From the NCBI GenBank assembly GCA_037903475.1, contig JBAJFG010000494.1, positions 186,001 to 250,000 on the forward strand: 64,000 nt of DNA. Reading direction: 5' to 3'. Source of the DNA: Ancylostoma caninum (taxonomy: Eukaryota; Nematoda; Chromadorea; Rhabditida; Ancylostomatidae). The notes beneath the pieces were generated by a model. That model was given only the letters and a program-made list of their open reading frames with translations, was not told the origin of the DNA and made no database searches. Positions 38,300 to 49,312 of the stretch are shown here, piece after piece. The position numbers were made by a program, and so were the translations under genes. Position 1 is the first letter of the stretch. Each line of letters begins with the position of its first letter.

Positions 38300-39130
38300 T
38301 TTTAGACTACTTTGCACCTGGGATTATTGATTATTTTAGCTTTTAGACTACTTTGCACCTGGGATTATTGATTATTTTAGCGATTATATCGATTTTATTG
38401 ATTTTTCGCTATTTTTGCCCCAGGCGTGGCGAGGACATGTCTACTGGGGTATGTCAGTACGCTGAACACGAATATGACAACCGTTTCGTACGGCACTATC
38501 GATTCATCGATTTTATTGATTTTTCGCTTGTTTTGCGCCAGTGACGGTGAAGACATGTCTACTGGGGTACGTCAGTACGCTGAACACGAATATGACAACC
38601 GTTTCGTACGGCACTATCGATTTATCGATTTTATTGACTTTTCGCTTGTTTTGCCCCAGTGACGGTGAAGACATGTCTACTGGGGTATGTCAGTACGCTG
38701 AACACGAATATGACAACCGTTTCGTACGGCACTATCGACTTATCGATTTTATTGATTTTTCGCTTGTTTTGCCCCAGTGACGGTGAAGACATGTCTACTG
38801 GGGTATGTCAGTACGCTGAACACGAATATGACAACCGTTTGTACGGCACTATCGATTTATCGATTTTATTGATTTTTCGCTTGTTTTGCCCCAGTGACGG
38901 TGAAGACATGGCTATTGGGGTATGTCAATACGCTGAAGACGAATATGACAACCGTTTCCTACAGCACTATCGATTTATCGATTTTATTGATTTTTCGCTA
39001 ATTTTGCCCCTGCGCGGCGAAGACATGTCACTGGGGTATGTCAATACGCTGAACACGAATATGACAACCGTTTTGAACAGCACTATCGATTTATCGATTT
39101 TATTGATTTTTCGCTATTTTTGCCAGGACC
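38300..39130 (+). repeat. Minisatellite array A, ~118-bp unit, ~6 copies
   Basis: Units contain GACATGTCTACTGGGGTATG, GCTGAACACGAATATGACAA and CGATTTATCGATTTTATTGA. Spacing is about 118 bp. Just before it, a 41-bp unit (TTTTAGACTACTTTGCACCT...) is directly duplicated (about 38308-38389). The unit length is not a multiple of three, so each copy is read in a new frame and the 165-codon frame across it is not evidence of a protein. A diverged version occurs at 56.76-57.73 kb. Confidence 0.85.
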
Positions 39131-39394
39131 CGAGCAAAGCCGGGTACACAGTCTAAAAATAAAAATTCAAAAAATAATGGTGAAACTAAACAACTGGGTT
39201 CAAAGAATCAAACAGATATAAGATTTTTTTAATCCAGCAAGCCATTCTCAGGGGTGAAGGGGCTCCCTGCAAATCCGATTTGGAGCCCAATAACCCTAAT
39301 AATGTCGATTAACGTTACAACAAAATCCTAGCACATGGTTTTGTTTCCTGACATGGTTTTGAAACGAAGTCGTAGCGCTGTTCCCATCCGTTGG

Positions 39395-41110
39395 GGTTTT
39401 TCCTTGATTTTGACTGGGCCAGTGGTAAACATGCGCCGGTCTCAGGTAAAGAGGCACACGGGTCCATTGGTCGGGATTTTCCCGCCAGTGGTAAACAGTT
39501 GCTGGTCTCAGGTAAAGGGGCACACGGGTCCGTTGGTCAGAATTTTTCGCGCCAGTGGTAAACAGGTGCTGGTCTCTGGTAAAGGGGCACATGGGTCGTT
39601 GGCCAGAATTTTCCCGTCAGTGGTAAACAGGTGCTGGACTCTGGCAAAGGGGCACACGGGTCTTTGGTGAGCACTTCCCTTGGGTTCGACTGGGCCAATG
39701 GTAAACAGGCGCCGGTCTCAGGTAAAGGGGCACACGGGTCCTTTGCTCAGAACTTTGCCTTGGGTTCCATTGGGCCAGTGGTAAACAGTTGCTGGTCTCA
39801 GGTAAAGGAGCACGGGTCCGTTGGTCAGAATTTTCCCGCCAGTGGTAAACAGGTGCTGGAATCTGGTAAAGGGTCACACGGGTCCGTTGGTCAGCACTTT
39901 CCCTTGGCTTCGACTGGGCCAATGGTAAACAGGGGCACATGGGTCGTTGGTCAGAATTTTCCCGTCAGTGGTAAACAGGTGCTGGACTCTGGTAAAGGGG
40001 CACACGGGTCTTTGGTCAGCACTTTTCCACTGGGCCAGTGGTAAACAGGCGCCGGTCTCAGGTAAAGGGGCACACGGGTCGTTGGTCAGGACTTTCCCTT
40101 GGGTTCCACTGGGCCAGTGGTAAACAGTTGCTGGTCTCAGGTAAAGGGGCACACGGGTCCGTTGGTCAGGACTTTCCCTTGGATTCCACTGGGCCAGTGG
40201 TAAACAGGTGCTGGTCTCAGGTAAAGGGGCACACGGGTCGTTGCTCAGCTCTTTCCCTTGGGTTCGACTGGGCCAATGGTAAACAGGTGCTGGTCTCTGG
40301 TAAAGGGACACATGGGTCTGTTGGTCAGAATTTTCCCGCCAGTGGTAAACAGGTGCTGGACTCTGGTAGAGGAGCACACGGGTCTTTGGTCAGCACTTCC
40401 CTTGGGTTCGACTGGGCCAATGGTAAACAGGCGCCGGTCTCAGGTAAAGGGGCACACGGGTCCGTTGGTCAGGACTTTCCCTTGGGTTCCACTGGGCCAG
40501 TGGTAAACAGTTGCTGGTCTCAGGTAAAGGGGCACACGGGTCCGTTGGTCAGGACTTTCCCTTGGGTTCGACTGGACCAATGATAAACAGGGGCACATGG
40601 GTCGTTGGTCAGAATTTTCCCGTCAGTGGTAAATAGGTGCTGGTCTCTGGTAAAGGGACACACGGGTCTTTGGTCAGCACTTCCCTTGGGTTCGACTGGG
40701 CCAATGGTAAACAGGCGCCGGTCTCAAGCTAAGGAGCACACGGGTCCGCTGGTCAGGATTTTCCTTTGACTGCGACGCTGTCAGCAGCAAAGTTGCGCCC
40801 GTCTCAGGTAAAGGGACACACGTGTCGCGCCGGTGTCAGATGAAGGGGCACACGTGCCGCGCCGGTCTCAGGTAAAGGGGCACACTTGTCCACTGCGCGG
40901 TATTTTCCCTTGGGTTTGACTGGGCTAGTGGTAAAGTAGCGCTGGTTTTAGGTAAAGGGGCGCACTGGTCCATTGGTCGGAACTTTTCCTTGAGTCCAAC
41001 TGGGCCAGTAGTGAATTGGCGAGGTCTGTTGGCCGGGATTTTCCCGTGAGTCCGGCTGGCTGGCTCAGTGGTAAAGCGGCGTTGGCTTCAGGCAAAAGGC
41101 AACACGTGTT
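39395..41110 (+). repeat. Minisatellite array B, ~64-81-bp unit, ~22 copies
   Basis: Units contain AGTGGTAAACAG, CTGGTCTCAGGTAAAGGGGC and ACACGGGTCCGTTGGTCAG. Two length classes exist, with or without CCCTTGGGTTCCACTGGGCC. Copies degrade towards 40.8-41.1 kb, suggesting an older edge. Long frames on both strands (up to 181 codons) are a by-product of repetition. Confidence 0.9.
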
Positions 41111-41384
41111 CATTGGTCGTCAACAAAAAGAAGGTCGTGGTCTTCAAAAATTTCAATCAGTCAATTTTGGCATTTTGTGACTCCTCGACAAGCTGTTTGC
41201 CACTGTTCAGTTTGAGTTTCTCAGAATCTAAGGATTAGTTCTATTCAGACAGGTGTTGAGACTGAATGAAGTGCTTAATTAGGTTTGTTTGCAGACACTC
41301 TACTCGAACTCTAATACCAACACTGATAGAATGCGGTGAAACTTTGAGCCAAGGAACTCACGGGGTTACTATCTCGCGCAAAAG

Positions 41385-43240
41385 CCTAGACAATAACTTG
41401 CGCACCCACCTAATGTGTCTCATCAACCCCGTGGACCACCTCCCTTACTAGAAACTCAAACAAAAGCCTGGACAATAAATTGCGCACCCACCTCATGTAT
41501 ACCGCCAACCCCGTGGACCACCTCCCTTTCCAGAAACTCGGGCAAAAGCCTAGACAATAATCTACGCACCCCCCCCATGTATAGGGGTATCAAAAAGTTT
41601 CCGGCCTCAACCTGTTCCATCCCTTTTTTCTCAAAACTTTGAGTGCGATCATGTAGCCTAAAATCTTCAAATCCACCATGGCAAGTTTCATGCTCTTCAG
41701 CTGACTCATTCAATAATAATGGCCCTTTTTTCTAACCCAACCATAGTGGGTTTCACATGCTTTTCGACAGCGCACCCGTCCACAGATTAAGAGTTGCGCT
41801 TGCTGCCACACGAGAACGTGGATTCGAATTACTGAATCACATGTCCTATAGTTTGGAACTTGCACCCAGCAACTATTTTCTGTCTGGAAATTTGAAACAG
41901 CATCTTCGCACGATGGGACTGGATGTCGAAAACGTCAAAGAGTCGGCTGTTGAAAGATACTCTGAGTCAAATGAGGAAAGCAGCTCCTTGAACGGTTTGA
42001 AAAAATTCAAATCGAGCCATGAAAAGTGTGTTAGTGTTCGAGGGACCTGTATTTTACTACAACAAAATTTGCTCGCTGTAGATCTTTTGGAAGTACTCTA
42101 GGCCGGAAACTTTTTGATAACCCTATATCCCGCCAACTCCATGGATTGCCTCCCTTCCAAAAAACTCAGGCAAAAGTCTAGAAAATAACTTGCGCATCCA
42201 CCTCATGTATCTCAGCAACCCCGTAGATTACCCCCTTTCCAAAAGCTTAGGCATCAACCTGGACAGTAACTTGCGCACCCACCCAATGTTTATCGCCAAC
42301 CCCGTGGACCACCTCCCTTACTAGAAACCTCCCTTACTAGAAACTCAAACAAAAGCCCAGACAATAATTTACGCACCCACTCCATGTATCCCGCCAACCC
42401 CGTGGGTTGCCTCCCTTCCAAGAAACTCGGGCAAAAGTCTAGAAAATAACTTGCGCACCCACCTCATGTATCTCGTCAACCCTGTGGACCAACTCCCTTA
42501 CTAGAAACTCAGGCAAAAGCCTAGACAATAATTTACGCACCCACCCCATGTACCCCGCCAACCCCGTGGATTGCCTCCCTTCCAAGAAACTCAGGCAAAA
42601 GTCTAGAAAATAATCTGCGCTCCCACCCAATGTTTCTCGCCAACCCCGTGGACCACCTCCACTACTAGAAACTCAGGCAAAAGTCTACAAAATAACTTAC
42701 ACACCCACCCCATGTATCCCGCCAACCCCGTGGATTGCCTCCCTTCCAAGAAACTCAGACAAAAGTCTAGAAAGTAACTTGCGCACCCACCCCATGTATC
42801 CCGCCAACCCCGTGGACTGCCTCCCTTCCAAGAAACTCAGACAAAAGTCTAGAAAGTAACTTGCGCACCCACCTCATGTATCCCTCCAAGCCCGTGGATT
42901 ACCTCCCTTTCCAGAAACTCAAACAAAAGCCTGGACAATAAATTGCGCACCCACCCAATGTTTCTCGCCAACCCCGTGGACCACCTCCACTACTAGAAAC
43001 TCAGGCAAAAGTCCGTATCTCGTCAACTCTGTGGACAACCTCCCTTACTAGAAACTCAGACAAAAGTCTAGAAAATAACTTGCGCACCCACCTCATGTAT
43101 CCCCCAACCAGTGGATTACATTCCGTTCCAGAAGCTCAGGCAAAAGCCTAAGCAATAATTTACGCACCCATCCCATGTATTCCGCCAACACCGTGGATCG
43201 CCTCCCCAAGTATCCCACCAATCTCATGAAGCATCTTCGT
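41385..43240 (+). repeat. Minisatellite array C, ~81-bp unit
   Basis: Units contain CCGCCAACCCCGTGGATTGC, CTCCCTTCCAAGAAACTCAG and GCAAAAGTCTAGAAAATAAC. The spacing of intact neighbours is 81 bp (for example 42728 to 42809). The array is split by a mariner remnant at 41583-42114. Confidence 0.9.
41583..42114 (+). mobile_element. Mariner remnant inside array C
   Basis: Terminal inverted repeats are GGGTATCAAAAAGTTTCCGG at the left and CCGGAAACTTTTTGATAACC at the right, flanked by TA. A plus-strand frame (41757-42101) matches the C-terminal third of mariner transposases (APVHR ... LELAPSNYFLSGNLKQHL). The last catalytic Asp of the PSDY motif is Asn here. The 5' two thirds of the transposase are deleted. 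Confidence 0.75.
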
Positions 43241-43839
43241 TTCCTGAGCTTAAGCGAAAAATAACCAATAACTTATGCTCCTACTCATTTATACCATCAA
43301 CCCTGTTGATCATCTCCCTTCCCTAGGCCACGTGGATTTGAGTATTGATCACCTTCTTAATCATCACTTAGAACTTTTTTGGTTTAGTATAAATGAGCCA
43401 TGTCGTGTCGGTGAATATCGGTGAGTAATGACGAAGAAGGTTGGTGGAAATAAGCGATCGGGATGCTTATTCTCTTTTCACAATAATTTGTTTTCAGTTT
43501 TTGTTCAAAACTTTGGGAAAGTATAAAGTTTTTAGAATGAGTTTGGTTTGAATAGAAGGATGGGATAGTCACATACAGTGGTGATGCTGAGGGTGTGTTT
43601 GTATGATTGGCTTACTGAGTTATTGACCGAGTGGTTTACAATACAAAAGCAGTTGTGTTCTGTATTTCACGCTGTCCTTGGTATGCTCGCTGCTCGCGAA
43701 AGACAGAGATCATAATATAACGAATCGAAACTCGCCCATTCAAAAATCCGCACCTTTTCGCGGCGGGACGCGTGGGAAAGCGCAGATCGCAGTCCTATGA
43801 GTCAACGGGCGTACTGTGAAGCAATAGTTTCTCTACATA
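43241..43839. other. Non-repetitive spacer between arrays C and D
   Basis: About 600 bp within the Helitron-like element without tandem structure, gene or RNA that I can support. Confidence 0.4.
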
Positions 43840-45860
43840 CAATCCGTTGAACTTTTTGAGGAGGTCGCAGGTTCTTCGGGGATTCCGAGTAGGATGCTCT
43901 GAGTTTATGAGCTCGGGGGAACCCGCGTCTCTTGGAGGTTTCGAGGAGGGGATCCACCGATTTGAGGAGGTCGTAGGGAACCCATGTCGCTTAGGGATTT
44001 CGGAGATGGGATCCTCCACGATGAAAAGGCTGGAGGGAACCCGCGTCTCATAACTCCTTCAAGGAAGGGATCCTCCGAACTGAGGAGGTCGCAGGGAACC
44101 CGCGTCGTTCGGGAATTCCAAGGAGGGGATGCTCCGAGTTTATGAGCTCGGGGGAAACCGCGTCTCGTGGAGGTTTCAAGGAGGGGATTCACCGATTTGA
44201 GGAGGTCGTAGGGAACCCATTTCGCTTAGGAATTTCGGAGATGGGATCCTCCACATTGAAAAGGCTGGATGGAACCCGCGTCTCATAACTCCTTCAAGGA
44301 AGAGATCCTCCGAGTTGAGGAGGTCGTAGGGAACCCACGTCGCTTAGGGATTTCGGGGAAGGGATCATCCGAGTTGAGGAGGTCGCAGGGAACCCGCGTC
44401 CTTCGGGGATTCCGAGGAGGGGATGCTCCAAGTTTATGAGCTCGGGGGAACCCGCGTCTCTTGGGGGTTTCGAGGAGGGGATCCTCCGAGTCGAGGTGGT
44501 CGTAGGGAACCCGCGTCTTATAACTACTTCGAGGAGGGGATTCTTGAGTTAGGAAGGCTGGACGGAACCCGCGGCGCATAGGGATTTCGGAGAAGGGATC
44601 CTCCGAGTCGAGGTAGTCGTAGGGAACCCGCGTCTTATAACTACTTCGAGGAGGGGATTCTTGAGTTAGGAAGGCTGGACAGAACCCGCGGCGCATAGGG
44701 ATTTCGGAGAAGGGATCCTCCGAGTCGAGGTGGTCGTAGGGAACCCGCGTCTTATAACTACTTTGAGGAGAGGATCCTCCGAATTGAGGAAGTGCAGGGA
44801 ATCCACGTCGCTTGCGAATTTCAAAGAGGGGGACCTCCGAGTTGAGGAGGTCGCAGGGAACCCGCCTCTTATAACTACTTCGAGGAGGGGATTCTTGAGT
44901 TAGGGAGGCTGGACGGAACCCGCGGCGCATAGGGATTTCGGAGAGGGGATCCTCCGAGTTGAGGAGGTCGCAGGGAACCCGCGTTGCTTGCGGATTTCCT
45001 CCAAGTTGAGGTGGTCGTAGGGAACCCGCGTCTTATAACTACTTTGAGGAGAGGATCCTCCGAGTTGAGGAAGTGCAGGGAATCCACGTCGCTTGCGAAT
45101 TTCAAAGAGGGGGACCTCCGAGTTGAGGAGGTCGCAGGGAACCCGCCTCTTATAACTACTTCGAGGAGGGGATTCTTGAGTTAGGGAGGCTGGACGGAAC
45201 CCGCGGCGCATAGGGATTTCGGAGAGGGGATCCTCCGAGTTGAGGAGGTCGCAGGGAACCCGCGTCGCTTTGGGATTTCGAGGAGGGGATCCTCCGAGTC
45301 GAGATGGTCGTAGGGAACCCGCGTCTCATAACTACTTCAAGGAGGGGATCCTCCGAATTGAGGAGGTCGCAGGGAACCCGCGTCGCTTAGGAATTTCGAG
45401 GAGGGGATCCTCCGAGTCGAGGAGATCGTAGGGAAGCCGCGTCTTATAACTACTTCGAGGAGGGGATCTTTAAGTTAGGAAGGCTGGACGGAACCCGCAG
45501 CGCATAGGGATTTCGGAGAGGCGATCCTCCGAGTTGAGGAGGTCGCAGGGAACCCACATCGCTTGCGAATTTCAAGGAGGGGGACCTCCGAGTTGAGGAG
45601 TCGCTTTGGGATTACGAGGAGGGAATCCTCCGAGTCGAGGTGGTCGTAGGGAACCCGCGTTGCTTGCGGATTTCGGAGAGGGGATCCTCCGAATTGAGGA
45701 GGTCGCAGGGAACCCGAATCTTGTGACTACTTCAAGGAGGGGATCCTCCAAGTTGAAAAGGCTGAAGAAAACTGGCGGCGCATAGGGATTTCGAGGATGG
45801 GATCCTCGAAATTGGGGAGCTCGGAGTGAGCCTGCAACCCTTGGGGATTTCGAGGAGAAA
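43840..45860 (+). repeat. Minisatellite array D, ~60-bp unit, >30 copies
   Basis: Units read GGGATCCTCCGAGTTGAGGA, GGTCGCAGGGAACCCGCGTC and GCTTAGGGATTTCGGAGAGG. The unit is about 60 bp, a multiple of three, so frames stay open for up to 215 codons on the minus strand (44283-44930) with a 20-residue peptide period (PPRSSYKTRVPYD). No start context, splice signals or domain supports translation. Confidence 0.9.
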
Positions 45861-47300
45861 TAGTGAAGAGAAATAGTAACACAAGTCTATGAACTTATTC
45901 AATAATAATCCATAATCCAAGGACAATAATCCCACTGGTTACGGGACAGCCGTGAGGGGTTCTTAAGGTAATGTGAGTAAAAACATTCGTCGCTCAGTGC
46001 AGAGGCTCACTCCCAATGTGAGGTTAAGATGTTCTCATGCATCGCGTCCAGTTGCTTAGAAAAGATTCTCTCGGAGGGGTTAGATGGCATTTGCAACTTG
46101 ATTAGTAGTCGAATGTCAAACTGGCCAGTGACATTGTCATTTGAAGTATTTATTTTGACTTGACTGTGGTGAACTCCTCATACCACCATTGAGTTTTTGA
46201 TTATTGGCAGGAGGGTGATCCTAGGGTTTGAAGACTTTGTCTAAATGATTTGGATGCTTTAGGTGAAGTTTGAAGACATAGTGACCAAGTTGAAGCGAGT
46301 TGGAGCGAACATTTTCTTCTGAGAAGGAAAATTATATAGTATTGATTACTTTTTGTATTGCGACTGAGCTTACATTAGGGTTTGGATTGATGAAATGGTG
46401 AACTTACGACGTACTGTGATAAAATATTGGCCTTTGAAGAGAACAAGACCATCAGGTCTACTCAGGAGACGCAACAACTGTGGTTTTCATAAAAGTTGAA
46501 CGGCCGCGATGATTAAGGCGTTTTTCACATCCGTTGGATTAAAAAAAGGGCGTGGATGAACAATTTACTGGAGTCGGATTTCGGTGTTTAACTACTGCAC
46601 CGACATGATATGGTTAGATTGTGGATTTCGGATTTGGATGGTGGTGTTGCTGAACAACAGAAGTAAAATTTGCGGAATTAATGCAATGAAGGGCGAGCAT
46701 GGGATGGAATGTGAAACATGGCTAAGTTCGAGATGTGCGGGATTTTCGTTTTTCTGTTGTTTTTGATTTCCGGTTAAATGTTGATGCTTTCTCGATTGGC
46801 TTGAGGAAACGAAGAGTTTTGAGAAGTTCGCAACATGTGCAACTGAATACAGAAGACTGTACCAATCTACTGCGCACGTTGAAGAGAGTTCCGTCGGCGT
46901 GTTGAAGGAAAGTAGCGGATGTGCGCCTAACATTAGTTCGTAATCTGTTCAAAAATTCTGGGCTTCTATATTTATATAGGAGGATTGGAACACTGCGCAC
47001 TGTCTAATAAAGTTAATATCTGTGGAACAGCTGTTGCATTTGAGCAGTAAAAGAAATTCTTCCTGGTAGAAGCTTTAGAGTAATCAATGACGAAGTTGCT
47101 GAATCCGGGAAACCATTACTGACGTTGCATCCTAGCACGCATGAGGCCCTTTTATTTCGTGATAAATTCATTGAGAAGAAGGTGTAAAAATACTATTTTG
47201 TATCAAGTGAATGCTTTTTTTTCTGAGCGGAAAGGAGGTAAAAAGCACAGCTTCAGGAAAGGCGAACTTATTCTTGCACCCAGTAGTTTTGACATGAACC
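45861..47300 (+). other. Unique body segment of the Helitron-like element
   Basis: AT-rich, with no gene recognised. Parts are found inverted and diverged at about 54.9-56.5 kb: TTTCGGATTTGGATGGTGGT (about 46626) matches the complement near 55486, and AGGGTTTGAAGACTTTGTC (about 46222) matches near 55890. This shows a shared ancestral body. Confidence 0.55.
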
Positions 47301-47350
47301 TCAAGTGGCTGCCACATCCACACTTTCTAGCGTCCCGTAGGGGCGCTAGT
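47301..47350 (+). repeat. Internal Helitron-like 3' tail
   Basis: AGTGGCTGCCACATCCACAC then TTTCTAGCGTCCCGTAGGGG and CGCTAG repeats the terminal sequence found at 49264-49312 and, inverted, at 54412-54457. Being internal, it looks like a bypassed terminator. Confidence 0.65.
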
Positions 47351-48149
47351 AGAAACAACAAAACAAATTGATTCACGGATTCTGTGAGTTCTCTTCTCTC
47401 ATTCGCTACGCTATGTGCTCTTTTTCGACTGAATAATGTTATATGTAGATATATTATATGTAGATATACATATACAGTTGTGAGATAGTGTAGCTCGAGT
47501 TGAGGGTGTGAATCTCACACATCCTGTTGGCGCGCATGAAAAACCACAACGGGTCAATACTGTCACACTACGGAAAGTAGCACAATAACGTGGCTTACGG
47601 GGCCACTAGTCTATCTATTAAACAAAGCGCCGTAAGGGGGCTAGAGCGGTTAGAGATACGGGGCGGCACTCATAGACACCGCAATCTTGAGGCGCAGACT
47701 GTGTGGCGAAATGGCCGATTTCCACGGACGCAGACACGTTCGCTTCGGGACCCGCAATTTCGTCACTGCTGGCGCTCCCACATGCACGGGATGGTGATTT
47801 CATCGCCTTCGCTGGCGGTCTCACCGCATAAAAATGAGGGAGTGTTTACGAGCTTTCAGGCTGCACAATGTACGCAGCAGGAAAATCAGCCTTCCACTGT
47901 TGCGACGCTTTGAGCACTCGCAGGAAGAAATGGACGCGTGCCATGAGAGCTGCCGCGTCTCCAAAGCTTCGGGGAGGCTGGACCTACGCGGTCGCATCAG
48001 CCCCTGTTGAATTTTCGCGGCGATTGTGTAGTCACAACATTCGTTCGTTACAACATTCGTTCGTTTCGAGAAAGCTTCTGCACTAACAAAGAGTAAAAGC
48101 CTCTAAATAGGAAGGCATGACATTGTATATCCAATCAACTATATACGGA

Positions 48150-49100
48150 TGCGGGTCCACCGATGAAGAAAGGGCCCGCCGTGGCCCAGTGCTGTGGGGA
48201 ACGCCAGGATATGGGTCCACCGATGGAGAAAAGGCCCACTGTGGCCCAGTGGTGTGGGGGGATGCTAGGATACAGGTCCACCAGTGGCGGACGCAGGGGG
48301 GGGGGGGGGGGGGGCGCGCGCCCCCCCCCGAGAATGGGTCGCCAAATTTTCGAAATTACTTTACAATACAAATAAAAATCTTGTGTTAGTTTATTTTTAA
48401 TTGTTTATTTTTATTATTATTTTTAATATATTTTTTATTTATTGTTTATTATTATAATTAATATTATTATTAATTTTATTTTCCGTCTGGGTCCCCAAAA
48501 CGGCGGAGACCCCACTTTTCTTCCCACGCCCCCCCTCCCGCCCACTTTCTGCGTCCGCCCCTGAGGTCCACCGATGGAGAAAGGGCCCGCCGTGACCCAG
48601 TTGTGTGAAGGACGTCAGGATACGGGTCCACCGATGGAGAAAAGGCCCGCCGTGGCCCAGTGGTGCGGGGGACACCGAGATACAGGTCCACCAATGGAGA
48701 AAGGGCCCACTGTGGCCCAGTGGTGTGGGGGGACGCCAGGATACGGGTTCACTTTAGTCCGATAGTGTTAAGAATGCCAGGATGCGAACCCGTGCTTGGA
48801 GAACGGATCCGGCTTGCCCTAACTGTGAGGAGGGCGCCAGAACACGGGCGCTCTGATGGAGGAAGGGCCCGCCGTGGCCCAGTAGTATGGATAACACCAG
48901 AATACGGGTCCGCCAATATAGGATTGGTCCGCTGTGACTCAGTAAAGTGGAGAGTACCAGGATACGGTTCAGGCCTAACAGTGAAAATGGCGCCAGAATA
49001 CGGGTCCATGGAGAAAAGCCCGCTGCGGCCCAGTAGTCTGGAAAACACTCGGATACGATTTCGCCTTGTCCAATAGTGTGGGGAACGGCAGGTTAGCCGG
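48150..49100 (+). repeat. Minisatellite array E, ~60-bp unit
   Basis: Units read GGGTCCACCGATGGAGAAAG, GGCCCGCCGTGGCCCAGTGG and TGTGGGGAACGCCAGGATAC. Copies become irregular after 48.76 kb. A hAT-type MITE (48282-48563) splits it. The 20-residue periodic peptides read from it are by-products of the 60-bp period. Confidence 0.85.
48282..48563. mobile_element. hAT-type MITE inside array E
   Basis: The ends are CAGTGGCGGACGCAGG and its complement CTGCGTCCGCCCCTG, typical of hAT termini. AGGTCCAC is duplicated as an 8-bp target site (48274-48281 and 48564-48571). The interior is an extreme G-run/C-run followed by AT-rich sequence and has no transposase. Confidence 0.85.
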
Positions 49101-49263
49101 GTAGTGAGGAATACGCACGAATACGCCATACGATGGAGAACGAACTTCTCATGCTCATACTCAACTCATAAGAAGGACTTCATGTTTGGGCCCATTGGAA
49201 GATTGGTTCTGCTTCTTTATAAATTTTCTAGAGATTTGGCAAGTGTGAAGCGTTTGCACATGT

Positions 49264-49312
49264 CCCAAGTGGCTGCCCCACCCCACTTTCTAGCGTCCCG
49301 AAGGGGCGCTAG
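49264..49312 (+). repeat. Terminal 3' tail of the Helitron-like element
   Basis: AAGTGGCTGCCCCACCCCAC, TTTCTAGCGTCCCGAAGGGG, CGCTAG. The 3' CTAG abuts host T at 49313. It forms a hairpin with a ~10-bp stem. Confidence 0.7.

Larger units (their letters stand above)
38091..49312 (+). mobile_element. 11.2-kb Helitron-like element carrying five minisatellite arrays
   Basis: The insert begins TCCTACTG and ends GGGGCGCTAG. It lies exactly between host A (38090) and host T (49313), with no target duplication. 5'-TC, 3'-CTAG and A|T insertion are the Helitron hallmarks. A hairpin (CTAGCG/CGCTAG stem with TCCC/GGGG) forms the 3' end; here the stem includes CTAG itself, which is unusual. Removing the insert rejoins the two integrase halves in frame with correct HHCC spacing, which fixes both boundaries. 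No Rep/helicase frame is present, so the element is non-autonomous. The content is almost entirely tandem arrays plus nested younger insertions. Confidence 0.75.

Noticed and set aside
38426..39156. Repeated peptides (up to 165 codons) on the plus strand
   Set aside because: Produced by array A; the 118-bp unit shifts frame at each copy, so the same DNA is read in all three frames.
39631..40583. Overlapping 137-181-codon frames on both strands
   Set aside because: By-product of array B; no codon structure or conserved domain.
42120..43240. CRISPR-like array in the 81-bp repeats
   Set aside because: Head-to-tail tandem repeats with no unique spacers, in a eukaryotic genome: a minisatellite.
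44283..44930. 215-codon minus-strand open frame with a 20-residue periodic peptide
   Set aside because: It lies wholly inside minisatellite array D, whose 60-bp unit keeps any stop-free frame open; other frames on both strands are also open. No start context, splice signal or domain.
48163..48765. Gly/Pro-rich periodic frames on both strands
   Set aside because: By-product of 60-bp array E and of the G-run in the hAT MITE.
38091..49312. Assembly misjoin instead of a mobile-element insertion
   Set aside because: The exact in-frame rejoin of the integrase, the TC/CTAG ends and the repeated tail elsewhere make an accidental join unlikely, though reads across both junctions would settle it.
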